Origin: Verrucomicrobiia bacterium
Lineage (GTDB): Bacteria > Verrucomicrobiota > Verrucomicrobiia > Limisphaerales > UBA11358
DNA length: 64,000 bases
NCBI GenBank assembly: GCA_031290985.1
Contig: JARLJW010000073.1
Location: 1 to 64,000, forward strand
Direction of reading: 5' to 3'
The position numbers were made by a program, and so were the translations under genes. Within the stretch, counting starts at the first letter, position 1, and each line of letters opens with the position of its first letter. The notes below the pieces were generated by a model. It ran no database searches. It was not told the DNA's origin and saw only the letters and a list, made by a program, of their open reading frames with translations. Shown here piece by piece: positions 26,387-35,690 of the stretch.

Positions 26387-29008
26387 TTATTGCGCACCCA
26401 CGCGATAAAAATATGACCCGCTGTTGGTGGCCGTCACATCGGTAAAACTTGTCGTGCCCGCCTGCCCAATGATGTCGCTTTGCACCGTGGCGAACGGTGG
26501 CCTGGCGGACAAATCAGAGCCGCGTTGGACGCAATACTTCACGCCGGCCACGCTTTGCCAGCTCACAGTCAGCCCGGTCGATTGCCCGGCCTTTGCGGGG
26601 CAATACATTTGCAGCAACGAGAGGCAATTGGTGGGATTTGTTCCCGCACGCCATTCCTGCCAGTTGCTCATGCCGTCGCCGTCGGAATCCAGGGCATCCG
26701 CCGAACCGTCGGTCGGCAGGGCATATTGTTGCGCCCAGGCATAAGACAAGACCGAGGCCGGTGATTGGACTTCATACGCGCCAATGTCCACCGTGCCGCC
26801 GGCTATCCGCGCGTTGCCATCCAGGTCGGTTAAACCTGCGACGTAAGCATTATTCCCGGCATTGATGCAGGGCGAACCGGCTTGCAGATGAAAATCGCCC
26901 GCTGCGGCATTGAGAAAGACGGGATCGTTTGTGATATTGCCCGTCCCGCTGGCCGGCAGCGGAGTCGTATCACAAAAAGACAGAACACTGTCGCCGGTGA
27001 AATTGGCCGCCTGCGGGCTGGAATTGCAATAAATGATGCAATTATTCAACAGGGCGGAGATGCATCCCCCACCCGAACCGAACGCGGCCGTATTACTGAC
27101 GACCGTGCAATTATTCAAAACCCCCTTGTAAACGCCGCCACCGTCCATGGTCGCCCGATTATTTCGCACCACGCAGTTATTTAGCGCGTTGGAGCAGGCG
27201 CCGCCGCCGGAACTGGAGGCGCGATTGCTCGAGATGAGCGAATTGTACGAGCCGCCAAAGCAAACGCCGCCACCGGAGGCGGCGCTGTTGTTGCTTACCA
27301 CACAGCCGGTCAGCGTGCTGAAACACGCGCCGCCGCCGGTGCCTCCGTTACAGACATTACCGACCACCAGGCAATTGCTCAGCGTACAATCGAACGCGCC
27401 GCCGCCACTGTTAAACACTTGCTGATTGGCGGTGTTTCTCACCAAAGTGCAATTGATCAAAATATTCGAACAGGCCCCGCCGCCAAATCCTGCCCAATTG
27501 TTCGCCAGCGTGCAGTTCAAAAGCGTCCCGCGATAAGCGCCGCCACCGTAGGCCGGGGCGGTGTTACCAGCCAGCACGCAATCGGAAATCATCACACTGT
27601 TGTCTTCACACCAGATGCCGCCACCGCTTTCTTCTCGCACCACATCGCCGGTGTGCCAGCACCCTCCGTTCGTCACGGTAAATCCAATCAGCACCGCCCC
27701 CCTGGCGAGATACACCCCCCGGACCTGGTAATCGGAACCGGAGAACGTTGCGCCCGCGATGGTTGTCGCGCCGGCGCCATTGACGCTTTGCACGGTGACG
27801 GACTTGTCCACGGTCACCCGGTTGGTGGCGATTCCGTAAGCCGCGCGACCGCCGGTTTGGTACATCCCGTCGCCGACCACAATCCAGTCGCCCGCATTCG
27901 CCACATCGATGGCATCTTGAATATTCGTCGCCGCCGTGCTCCAGTTGGTGAACGGGGACACCGGCGCGGCATTGCCCAGGCTCACAAACCGCACTGGTGC
28001 CTTGAATTCATATGCCCCAATGTCCACCGTGCCGCCGGCCACGCGCGGATTGCCGTCCAGGTCGACGGCATTGGTAATGAAGCCGTTGTTTCCTGCATTG
28101 ACACCCGGACTCCATGGTTGCAGGTGCAAATCGCCCCCGCTCAAATTCACGAAGTCCGGCGGATTGGTGACATTGAGACCATTGAAATTGTTGGTGGGGT
28201 AGGTGCAACAATTGCTGACCAATGACGTGTTGAAGATGTTGCTGCCATAGCTCGATGTATTGTCGTAGACAACACAATTCGCCAGCACCCCGGCATACAC
28301 TCCGCCGCCCTCGGCACCGGCATTATTACCGACAACCGTGCAGTTCACCAGGCTGCCGGGGTAGTAGGCTCCGCCGCCTTCCGACTTGGACGCGTTGCCC
28401 CTCAGGACACAATTGATAAACGACCCGCCCGAATTGCCGCCGCCGTTCGAACCCGCCGTGTTGCCGCTGATGATGCAGCTTACGTACGTGCCCGAATAAC
28501 TTCCGCCGCCGTCACTGCTGCTGCTGTTCCCCGTGACGACGCAGTTGGAGACCGTCACGGATCTGGACTGGCAATTGATTCCCCCGCCGCTCCCGCTGGT
28601 GGAACCATTCGTGAGCGTGAAGCCCGAAAGTATCGACCCGCTGGCCAGATAGACGCAACGCACGGAACTTGTGCCATTGGTGGTTCCCGGCACCTGATAA
28701 CCCTTGATGACCGTGACCGCCGGGCCGTTGACGCTCTGCACGATGAGCGCCTTGCTGTCCACCGTCACCCGGTTTGTTCCCGCTAACGAGCGGCCTCCCG
28801 TTTGATATGTCCCGTTCGTCACCAAGATCGAATCGTTGGACACCGCAACATCCACGGCGCTTTGAATGTTCGTGGCCGCCGTCGCCCAACTCGTGTAGGG
28901 CGATACCGGGTTCGTGGAATCCAGGCTCACATAGTGCATCGTGGCCTTGACCGTAAATGGGAAGATTAACAGGTAGATGATTACCAGCTTTGAACTCAGG
29001 GATTTCAT
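26387..29008 (-). CDS. Secreted right-handed beta-helix (choice-of-anchor Q) protein
   Basis: An 873-residue exported protein with the signal peptide MKSLSSKLVIIYLLIFPFTVKA. Two homologous parallel beta-helix blocks (about 24-335 and 338-745) each start with HYVSL/RFVSLG...P(V)SPYTSWATAATNIQ(S/D)A(V/I)DVA. They contain runs of GGG-turn repeats such as NNCTVVSNTAAFGSGGG and end with DLDGN(P/A)R(V/I)AGGTVDIGAYE. A calcium-binding type motif (DALDSDGDGMSNWQEW) and a C-terminal immunoglobulin-like tail ending FYRVGAQ follow. Such helices often bind or cleave polysaccharide, but no catalytic residues are evident. The internal duplication covers about 300 residues. Confidence 0.85.
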   Translation of the reverse strand: MKSLSSKLVIIYLLIFPFTVKATMHYVSLDSTNPVSPYTSWATAATNIQSAVDVAVSNDSILVTNGTYQTGGRSLAGTNRVTVDSKALIVQSVNGPAVTVIKGYQVPGTTNGTSSVRCVYLASGSILSGFTLTNGSTSGSGGGINCQSRSVTVSNCVVTGNSSSSDGGGSYSGTYVSCIISGNTAGSNGGGNSGGSFINCVLRGNASKSEGGGAYYPGSLVNCTVVGNNAGAEGGGVYAGVLANCVVYDNTSSYGSNIFNTSLVSNCCTYPTNNFNGLNVTNPPDFVNLSGGDLHLQPWSPGVNAGNNGFITNAVDLDGNPRVAGGTVDIGAYEFKAPVRFVSLGNAAPVSPFTNWSTAATNIQDAIDVANAGDWIVVGDGMYQTGGRAAYGIATNRVTVDKSVTVQSVNGAGATTIAGATFSGSDYQVRGVYLARGAVLIGFTVTNGGCWHTGDVVREESGGGIWCEDNSVMISDCVLAGNTAPAYGGGAYRGTLLNCTLANNWAGFGGGACSNILINCTLVRNTANQQVFNSGGGAFDCTLSNCLVVGNVCNGGTGGGACFSTLTGCVVSNNSAASGGGVCFGGSYNSLISSNRASSSGGGACSNALNNCVVRNNRATMDGGGVYKGVLNNCTVVSNTAAFGSGGGCISALLNNCIIYCNSSPQAANFTGDSVLSFCDTTPLPASGTGNITNDPVFLNAAAGDFHLQAGSPCINAGNNAYVAGLTDLDGNARIAGGTVDIGAYEVQSPASVLSYAWAQQYALPTDGSADALDSDGDGMSNWQEWRAGTNPTNCLSLLQMYCPAKAGQSTGLTVSWQSVAGVKYCVQRGSDLSARPPFATVQSDIIGQAGTTSFTDVTATNSGSYFYRVGAQ

Positions 29009-29211
29009 AATTACTACTGGTTACACGGCCCTCATTTCATTAGCCATTATAATTTCATAACAGATTTATAATTAGCTGCAAACCAACTCAACATTAGAAA
29101 CACCAAGCCCAAAACCCACGGCGTTTGACTTTTATCTGGAACATTAATCGAAGGGGTTAATATTGTGGCCTTGAATCTGCAGCCTGCACACAGCAACCTA
29201 CGGCTCTATTT

Positions 29212-30045
29212 ATGCAGGTAAACCAGTTGCGTCATGTTCTCGGCAGATTTCTCTGCGTCTTTATTGTTCTGCTCCAGGCGGTAACCTTTGCCGCCGAATC
29301 TCCCTGGTCGCGCGTCGTCGTCATCGGTGCCAGCGCGTCCGGCGGCTTTGTCCTCGCCGAACCTTTCGGCGGGACCAATACCACCAACTGCAAGCTGCAT
29401 TACTATCTCGATGCCGCCCTCACCACACCGCATGCGCCCCTGAAAAATTTCGGCACCGCCATGTTTTTCCTGAGCCCCGATGCCATGGCCGTGCAGGAAA
29501 TCCAAGCCGTCACGAATAATCGCCCCACGCTCGTGGTGGCCGTGGATTTTCTGTTCTGGTTCTGTTACGGCGAGCAGGATTCCGAGGCCGCCCGCGCCCA
29601 ACATTTTGAGTATGGCCTGAAGCTGCTCGAACAGATCCCCTGCCCCCTCATCGTCGGCGATATTCCGGACGCCTCGTCCGCCACGAACACCGGCATCATC
29701 GGCAGCGAACAGGTGCCCGGCGAACCGGCCCGGCGCGCGGCGAATGAACGTTTAAAAAAATGGGCGGCCGCTCATCCCCATGTGACCATTGTTCCGCTGG
29801 CCGAATTCATGCGCGCCGTGAAATCGGATGAAGCCATCAAACTGCATAACGCCACCCTGCCCGCCGGCTCGACCCGCACCCTGCTCCAGGCCGACGGCCT
29901 GCATCCCACCCCGCGCGGCGCCGCCGTGTTATCCTTGGGCATCTGGGACGCCTTCATCAAAGCCCATCCGAAAATCTCAGCGAAGGAAATCAACTGGAAC
30001 GCGACCGAAGTTTTTCAGGCCGGCCTGAAAAAAGCCGCCCCCTAA
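29212..30045 (+). CDS. Exported SGNH/GDSL-type hydrolase
   Basis: A 277-residue protein with an N-terminal hydrophobic signal (FLCVFIVLLQAVTFAAES). The block I serine motif VVVIGASASGGFV (an atypical GxSxS instead of GDS) opens the mature domain, and block V is DGLHPTPRGAAVL, giving catalytic Asp and His. Blocks II and III are weak, so the substrate is not inferable; esterase activity is likely. It stands alone between an AT-rich gap (29009-29211, no gene seen) and an intergenic repeat. Confidence 0.7.
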   Translation: MQVNQLRHVLGRFLCVFIVLLQAVTFAAESPWSRVVVIGASASGGFVLAEPFGGTNTTNCKLHYYLDAALTTPHAPLKNFGTAMFFLSPDAMAVQEIQAVTNNRPTLVVAVDFLFWFCYGEQDSEAARAQHFEYGLKLLEQIPCPLIVGDIPDASSATNTGIIGSEQVPGEPARRAANERLKKWAAAHPHVTIVPLAEFMRAVKSDEAIKLHNATLPAGSTRTLLQADGLHPTPRGAAVLSLGIWDAFIKAHPKISAKEINWNATEVFQAGLKKAAP

Positions 30046-30060
30046 ACCCGGTGCCGCTGG

Positions 30061-30205
30061 ACACTGCCGCGTTGCGACAGTGTATGCCCGCGCAGCGGGC
30101 ACTTTGTGGCTGGATATTCCCTGAATGAAAATAATTACCGGCACCGCAGCCCTGCCCAAAATCGTCATGGACCGCGGTGGCAAAGCGGAGCGGCGACACC
30201 GCTTT
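30061..30205. repeat. Cluster of three intergenic hairpins
   Basis: Successive inverted repeats are ACACTG/CAGTGT (30061-30066, 30078-30083), TGCCCGC/GCGGGCA (30085-30091, 30095-30101) and AAAGCGG/CCGCTTT (30182-30188, 30199-30205). They lie between the convergent SGNH hydrolase and RNase D genes and may serve as transcription end points or REP-like elements. Confidence 0.6.
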
Positions 30206-30254
30206 CGAACATGCGACAGTCATTCTTTATCCCCGCCATCATCCATCCTCGCCC

Positions 30255-31319
30255 CTAACCCTTCGGCGACAACAACTCCCGCTGCCATTTCATCAATTCC
30301 GGCGCATGTTTCTCCCAATCCCGCGCCAAGTCGCCCAGCACGGATTTGGGCGCGATGAGCGTGGGGTCGATCTGCAACTCATGCGCATGACGATCTCTCA
30401 CCTTCTCCAGTTCCCGGAACCGGCGGAACTCCGCCTCGGTCGGTCGTTGGGAACGATGCTGGATTTTTTTTGGAAATTTCTCCGGCGGCACCGCCTGCGC
30501 GGCGCGGATGGCTTCCATCAGGTTTTCCCGGCGGCGCGGATGCATCCGTTGCGGGATCAACTGCTCATACGGCTGATGTTCGGCCACGGCCACGCAGATG
30601 GCGATCATCGTTTCATGCGCCAGCACAAAAAACGGCGGCCGGCTCGCGGCGACCGCCTCACGTTCGCGCCAGGCCCAAAGTTCGCGCAGGATGGCCAGCG
30701 CCGGCCGTTCCAGAAAGGTGCTGCCCTTGATGCGCCACACCTCGTCCGGATTAATGACCGGCGGCAGCGAGCTCTCGGCGATGAGCCGCGCGCAGCTTTC
30801 CTGATGCCACGTCAGCCGCCCCTTGGCAGTAAGTTCGGCCCGCAATTTTTCCTCGAGCGTCTTGAGGTGACGCGTGTCGTTGCGGGCGTATTCCTCCATG
30901 CGCGCCGTGAGCGGGCGCTGGGCCCAGTCCGCCTTTTGCGGGCCCTTGTCAAGCTTCACCCCCAGGTAATGTTCCACCAGTGAACCCAGCCCGAACTGCC
31001 GCTCGCCCAACAGGCGTGAGGCCAGCATCGTGTCAAAGATTTCAGAGGGCGTGAAATCGTGGTGTTTCCGCAGCAGCCGCAGATCATAGTCGGCGGCGTG
31101 AAAAATCAGCTCCCGCCCCGACAGTGCATCCAGCAGCGGGGCGATCTCCATTTCCGCCAGCGGATCCACCAGCCGGTCGCCGGCGGCGGTGCTGATCTGG
31201 ATCAAACAAACCTTCTCGGGGTAGGCGTGGAGGCTGTCTGCCTCGGTGTCAATCGCCAGCCAGGCGGCGGATTTCACCACGGGCAGAAATGCCGAAAGCT
31301 TTTCTTTTGTGTCAATCAC
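30255..31319 (-). CDS. rnd: Ribonuclease D
   Basis: A 354-residue 3'-5' exoribonuclease that trims tRNA precursors and other structured RNAs. The DEDDy active site is visible: LAIDTEADS (Asp and Glu of motif I), FHAADYDLRLL (motif II Asp) and EYARNDTRHL (motif III Tyr-x3-Asp). An HRDC-like domain follows (RPALAILRELWAWREREAV). The length is close to E. coli RNase D. It is convergent with the SGNH gene and followed leftward by intergenic hairpins. Confidence 0.93.
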   Translation of the reverse strand: MIDTKEKLSAFLPVVKSAAWLAIDTEADSLHAYPEKVCLIQISTAAGDRLVDPLAEMEIAPLLDALSGRELIFHAADYDLRLLRKHHDFTPSEIFDTMLASRLLGERQFGLGSLVEHYLGVKLDKGPQKADWAQRPLTARMEEYARNDTRHLKTLEEKLRAELTAKGRLTWHQESCARLIAESSLPPVINPDEVWRIKGSTFLERPALAILRELWAWREREAVAASRPPFFVLAHETMIAICVAVAEHQPYEQLIPQRMHPRRRENLMEAIRAAQAVPPEKFPKKIQHRSQRPTEAEFRRFRELEKVRDRHAHELQIDPTLIAPKSVLGDLARDWEKHAPELMKWQRELLSPKG

Positions 31320-31391
31320 GGTCGCCTAGTCTGGCAGAAGCCCGGCCCGATGAAAAGTTTTCCCGCCACATTTGCAACCATTCCGGGCCCG

Positions 31392-32546
31392 TCACGCTGG
31401 CAAACGGGCCCGGTCGGGCCGTCGTTTCAGACTCAGAAAGGGGCGTTCCACCCAATGCCAGCTTAACCAGCCCGCTAGGCAGCTTGCCCCCAGCGCGGCC
31501 GGGAACAACAGCCATGGGGTCAGCCATGGCAGGTACCACAGCAACAATTTCTGGGCCGGCCAGCCATACAGGTACACCCCATATGAGATATCCGGACAGG
31601 TCTGGAAACGTTCCAGCCAGGGAACGCGGGCGAACGCGAACCAAAAAAGCAGGTAAGCACCAGCCGTCGCCAGGGCGATTTCCGCCGTCCTGGCCCAGAA
31701 CAGGCACGAAATCAAGATCGCGATCGCCACCAGCGCCCAGATGGATTGGCGCGGGATGCGATCTCGAAACATGTAAAAAAATCCGCCCGCGGAAAAAAAG
31801 GCGAAGAATTTTGCAAGCTCCACCGGGTTGACGGTCACCACCTCCAACCATCTCAAAAATGGGATGCGATTCAAAACGTCCAAAACCAGCGCCATAACGA
31901 TCACGCCGGCGGTCAAAACCGCCCAGCACCAGCGCCGGTAAAACACCCCGCACAGGCCGAGCAACGCCGCGAGCAGATAACACCGGAATTCGTATGTGAT
32001 CGTCCACAGCGAACCGTTCACGAACTGGAATGGTTGCCCCGCAAAGACGGTGGGAACCACGGGCATGTTCAACAGGCAGACGCTTTTGACATACTGCCAG
32101 CCGCTGAACTGCCCAAAATACACACCCGGGTCCGAACCCAGCGGACCAACCACCAATGCGGAGAGAAGCGAGGCAAAAACAAATGCCGGATAGATCCGCA
32201 GCACGCGGTTCTTGATGAAATCCGGCAACCACGGGTTGCTCCGCCAGCTTTGCACGATCAGGAAACCGCTGATGAGGAAAAAACCGTCGACCGCCACGCC
32301 GCCCAGTGTTTCCGTGTGGAATAGCCACATCAGGATATCCCGGTGAGAATCACCATCGATCAGCGCAGACGAATGCGATAAAATGACCAGTGACGCGAAC
32401 AGCAGCCGCAGCACGTTGAAATTGTTGCTTCGGAGGGCCGTGTCCGGGTTGGGCGGCAGAGAGCAAGCAACTGGATTTGCGGCAAGCCCACCCTGTGGCG
32501 GTTTGTCTTGGTTGCCAGACATGTTGGCCGATTCTGCCAAATCCAA
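31392..32546 (-). CDS. Acyltransferase 3 family membrane protein
   Basis: A 384-residue integral membrane O-acyltransferase with about ten transmembrane segments. The family start is NNFNVLRLLFASLVILSHSSAL (the His in LSHS is the conserved catalytic candidate), followed by VAVDGFFLISGFLI and a conserved Arg-rich loop FIKNRVLRIYPAF; the end is HWVERPFLSLKRR. OafA-like members acetylate cell-surface sugars. A second start at residue 9 (MSGNQ) is possible. The gene is divergent from the protease gene across 78 bp. Confidence 0.88.
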   Translation of the reverse strand: MDLAESANMSGNQDKPPQGGLAANPVACSLPPNPDTALRSNNFNVLRLLFASLVILSHSSALIDGDSHRDILMWLFHTETLGGVAVDGFFLISGFLIVQSWRSNPWLPDFIKNRVLRIYPAFVFASLLSALVVGPLGSDPGVYFGQFSGWQYVKSVCLLNMPVVPTVFAGQPFQFVNGSLWTITYEFRCYLLAALLGLCGVFYRRWCWAVLTAGVIVMALVLDVLNRIPFLRWLEVVTVNPVELAKFFAFFSAGGFFYMFRDRIPRQSIWALVAIAILISCLFWARTAEIALATAGAYLLFWFAFARVPWLERFQTCPDISYGVYLYGWPAQKLLLWYLPWLTPWLLFPAALGASCLAGWLSWHWVERPFLSLKRRPDRARLPA

Positions 32547-32624
32547 GGCATATGAAAAGATTTTACGCCAAGTTTGAACGTCCCGCCGCTTGTCAAATCA
32601 AAGGCTGTGGTCTAATTTCATCAA

Positions 32625-33575
32625 ATGTCGTTGAAGAAACACCTCATCATCGCCGCCCTCCTCGTGGGCGGTATGCAATTGAATTTTGCCGACACCCTCC
32701 AGCTTAAGGATAAATCCGCCGTCACCGGCAAGATCCTTGCGGAAAAATCCGACTCCGTCGTCGTCGACCTCGGCTACACCGTCCTCATCGTCCCCCGCAA
32801 TGCCATCACCCGCATCACCAAGGCGAATGAAACCAATGCGCCCGCCATCGTGACCGCCCCGGCCGCCGGACAATTTTACGCCGCCACTACCAAAACCTCG
32901 GCCCCGCGCGACGTCAGCACGCTCGTCAAGCAGATCGGTGAGGCCGTCGTGCAGGTCAAGACCCCGGGCGGGCTGGGCTCCGGCTTTTTCATCAACGATG
33001 ACGGCTATCTCATCACCAATTTCCACGTCATTGAAGGTGAGACCGAGATCTCCGTGGAAGTTTATCATCAGACCGATGGCCAGCTCGACCGCGAGACCTA
33101 TCGCGCGGTCAAGATCATCGCCATCAACAAATTCCACGACCTCGCGCTCCTGCACATCGAAGACAAGAATGCGCCCCGGTTCAAGCCCGTCACGCTCGGC
33201 AGCTCCGATGCCCTCAACGTCGGCGACGGCGTGTTCGCCATCGGCAGCCCGCTCGGCCTCGAACGCACCGTCACGCAGGGCATCTTGAGCACCAAAACCC
33301 GCCAGCTCGAGGGCGAGCTTTACCTCCAGACCAGCACCCAGATCAATCCCGGCAACAGCGGCGGCCCGTTGTTCAACCTCGCCGGCGAAGTCGTCGGCGT
33401 CACCAACATGAAGATCACCTTCGGCGAGGGCCTCGGTTTTGCCATCCCCGTCGAACTCGTGAAAAGTTTCCTCGACCACCGCGATGCCTTTGCCTATTCG
33501 ACCGATAACCCGAACAACCCGTTCCGCTACCTCGAACCGCCCAGCCGCACCAAACAGCCGGTGGAGGCAAAATGA
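32625..33575 (+). CDS. Periplasmic trypsin-like serine protease without PDZ domain
   Basis: A 316-residue exported protein. Signal peptide residues 1-22 (MSLKKHLIIAALLVGGMQLNFA) precede a short beta domain (25-66) and a linker, then a DegP/HtrA-like chymotrypsin fold. The catalytic triad is His134 (TNFHVIEGE), Asp172 (KFHDLALLHI) and Ser245 (NPGNSGGPL). The chain ends about 70 residues later with no PDZ domain, unlike DegP. The N-terminal domain (TLQLKDKSAVTGKILAEKSDSVVVDLGYT form) looks like a small domain often found ahead of such proteases. The adjacent secreted protein gene starts 37 bp downstream. Confidence 0.88.
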   Translation: MSLKKHLIIAALLVGGMQLNFADTLQLKDKSAVTGKILAEKSDSVVVDLGYTVLIVPRNAITRITKANETNAPAIVTAPAAGQFYAATTKTSAPRDVSTLVKQIGEAVVQVKTPGGLGSGFFINDDGYLITNFHVIEGETEISVEVYHQTDGQLDRETYRAVKIIAINKFHDLALLHIEDKNAPRFKPVTLGSSDALNVGDGVFAIGSPLGLERTVTQGILSTKTRQLEGELYLQTSTQINPGNSGGPLFNLAGEVVGVTNMKITFGEGLGFAIPVELVKSFLDHRDAFAYSTDNPNNPFRYLEPPSRTKQPVEAK

Positions 33576-33612
33576 GCGTCCCCGGGCTTTTCCGGGTCAG
33601 AAATACTTTATC

Positions 33613-35487
33613 ATGATCACAAACTTGTTGCGCCTCGCTTTTGGCGGCGTTTTCCTGACAACCGCCGCCCTGCTCCACGCCGCCATCGCCCCTGCGGAAA
33701 ACCTGCTGCCGGCCGATACCATCGCGTTTTTCACCGTGCCGGACTGTAATGCGCTCCGCGCCGCCAGCAAGGTTTCGCCGCAGTTGATGTTTTGGAATGA
33801 CCCGGCCATGAAACCGTTCCATGACAAGTTTATGGGCAAGGTCACCGAGAAATACATCGCGCCCCTCGAAAAGGACCTCGGCCTCAAGGCGGATGACTTC
33901 ACCGCCCTGCTTCAGGGACAGTTCACCGTGGCTGCGACCGTCAACGGCTCCAACGGACACGACGACGTCCCGCCCGGCGTGGTCGTCCTGCTGGACGTGA
34001 AGGATAAAAGCCTCCAGCTCAAGACGAACCTCGCCACGCTCACCAAAAAAATGACCGACAGCGGTCGCGCGCTCCGCACCGAAAAGATTCGCGGCCTCGC
34101 CTTCACGGTCGTGACGCTGTCCACCAACGAGCTTTCCAGCCTGTTCGGCCAGAAAACGCCGGTCTCGGAGATCGGCAAGGAACCCAAACCGGAGCAGCCC
34201 GTGAACATCTATTTCACCCAGTATGAATCGCTGCTCATCGCCGCGAATTCCTCGAAGCTGGTCGATGCCATCGCCGCGCACCTCACCGGCGGCTCCGTGC
34301 CGGCGCTGGCCGACGACGCCAATTTTGCCGCCGACAAGCTCTCCCAGTTCCGCACCCCGCCGACCTATTACGGCTGGTTCAACGGCAAGGTCTTTTTCAA
34401 CCTCGTGTCCCAGACCCCCGACAGCAGTGACTCTGATTCCCCGGCCATGATGCCGAAAATGTCCGTGACCAAGATGCTCGGCGCCACCGGCCTGGGCAGC
34501 ATCAAATCCGCCAGCTTCGCCATCCGCGATGCCAGCGATGGCTCGACCGCCGATGTGCATATCAGCGTCCCCGCCGATGACCGCAGCGGCATCTTGAAGA
34601 TCATTTCCCTGCCCGCCAAGGACGCCAGCGCTCCCGCCTTCGTCCCCGCCGATGCGATCAAGTACACGCGCATCCGTCTGGACGGCAAGCAGGCGTGGGA
34701 TGACCTCCAGAAAATGTTCGCCGGCATTTCCCCGCAGGCGCTCGCCGGCGTCAACTCCGTCGTGGACATGGCCAACGCCAGCGCCCAGCAGAAAGACCCG
34801 AGCTTCGATCTCCGCAAAAATCTCTTTGGCAACCTGGGCGATGACCTCATCACCTATGCCAAGGCCCCCATCGGCGATTCTTTGAAGGAGATGGCCAACC
34901 CGCCGGACATCATCCTCCTTGCCACGCCCAAACCCGACGAGATGATCCAGGCCGTCAAGGTGCTGGGCGCCTTGATCGCCACCCAGGATTCCGCCGTGCA
35001 GCCGCGCGATTTCCACGGCCACAAGATCCATTCCATCGCCCTGCGCGCCAAGCGCACGGCCAATGGCAACGAGCCGCAGCCGCCGTTGCTGGTGAGTTCC
35101 GCCAGCGGGTACATCGCCTTCACCACGGATGCGGGCATCATGGAGGAATTTTTGCGCAGCGCCGACGCCAACGTGAAACCGCTGCGCGAGACCGCTGGCC
35201 TCAGCGAGGCCGCCGCGCGTGTCGGCGGCACCAGCACCGGCCTGTTCAGCTACCAGAACCAGCGCGAAGGCATGCGCATCTCCTTCAAGCTGTTCAAGGA
35301 TGCAGTCACCCTGGATCCGGCCATGCGGGCAATCCCCCAGGAGTTCCGTGAATGGGCCGATTTTACTCTCCTGCCCGATTACGACAAAGTGTCGAAATAT
35401 TTCTACATGTCCGTCTTCACCGCCGGCGCCACCGCTGACGGCCTGACCCTGCGCGTCTTCACTCCCCGCCCACCGCAGTTGAACTAG
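33613..35487 (+). CDS. Large secreted protein of unknown function
   Basis: A 624-residue exported protein. The start at 33613 (MITNLLRLAFGGVFLTTAALLHAAIA) provides a signal peptide; an upstream in-frame ATG would overlap the protease gene by about 90 bp. The mature sequence opens with ENLLPADTIAFFTVPDCNALRAA, a pattern seen in uncharacterised Verrucomicrobiota and Planctomycetota proteins. No catalytic motif, membrane anchor or Cys pair is evident. Close linkage to the protease (37 bp) suggests a shared envelope-quality role, but this is only inference. Confidence 0.7.
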   Translation: MITNLLRLAFGGVFLTTAALLHAAIAPAENLLPADTIAFFTVPDCNALRAASKVSPQLMFWNDPAMKPFHDKFMGKVTEKYIAPLEKDLGLKADDFTALLQGQFTVAATVNGSNGHDDVPPGVVVLLDVKDKSLQLKTNLATLTKKMTDSGRALRTEKIRGLAFTVVTLSTNELSSLFGQKTPVSEIGKEPKPEQPVNIYFTQYESLLIAANSSKLVDAIAAHLTGGSVPALADDANFAADKLSQFRTPPTYYGWFNGKVFFNLVSQTPDSSDSDSPAMMPKMSVTKMLGATGLGSIKSASFAIRDASDGSTADVHISVPADDRSGILKIISLPAKDASAPAFVPADAIKYTRIRLDGKQAWDDLQKMFAGISPQALAGVNSVVDMANASAQQKDPSFDLRKNLFGNLGDDLITYAKAPIGDSLKEMANPPDIILLATPKPDEMIQAVKVLGALIATQDSAVQPRDFHGHKIHSIALRAKRTANGNEPQPPLLVSSASGYIAFTTDAGIMEEFLRSADANVKPLRETAGLSEAAARVGGTSTGLFSYQNQREGMRISFKLFKDAVTLDPAMRAIPQEFREWADFTLLPDYDKVSKYFYMSVFTAGATADGLTLRVFTPRPPQLN

Positions 35488-35517
35488 GACGCGTTGTCAA
35501 AATCGAAAAACCTGCCC

Positions 35518-35627
35518 CGGAGTGCGCCCGTCCCCGGGCGCAGCAACTTTCATCCACCGGGCCGCGTGAAATTTACGGAAGCCCTCCGCACATAGGAAAT
35601 GGCTGCGGCTAGGACGACCGCACTCCG
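35518..35627. repeat. Intergenic inverted repeat
   Basis: The left arm 35518-35544 (CGGAGTGCGCCCGTCCC... ending GCAGC) pairs with the right arm 35602-35627 (GCTGCGGC...GCACTCCG) with a few mismatches. The 203-bp gap between two convergent genes holds nothing else. Confidence 0.6.
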
Positions 35628-35690
35628 TATTTTGAATGTACCCCTTGGGACGTTTGAAAAAATGCCGCAACCATTCCGGGCGGAGATTTT

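Noticed and set aside
33415-35031. Minus-strand frame of 538 codons opposite the secreted protein gene
   Set aside because: Composition (Gly/His/Asp/Glu-rich) is typical of a mirror frame, and the plus-strand gene has a clear signal peptide.
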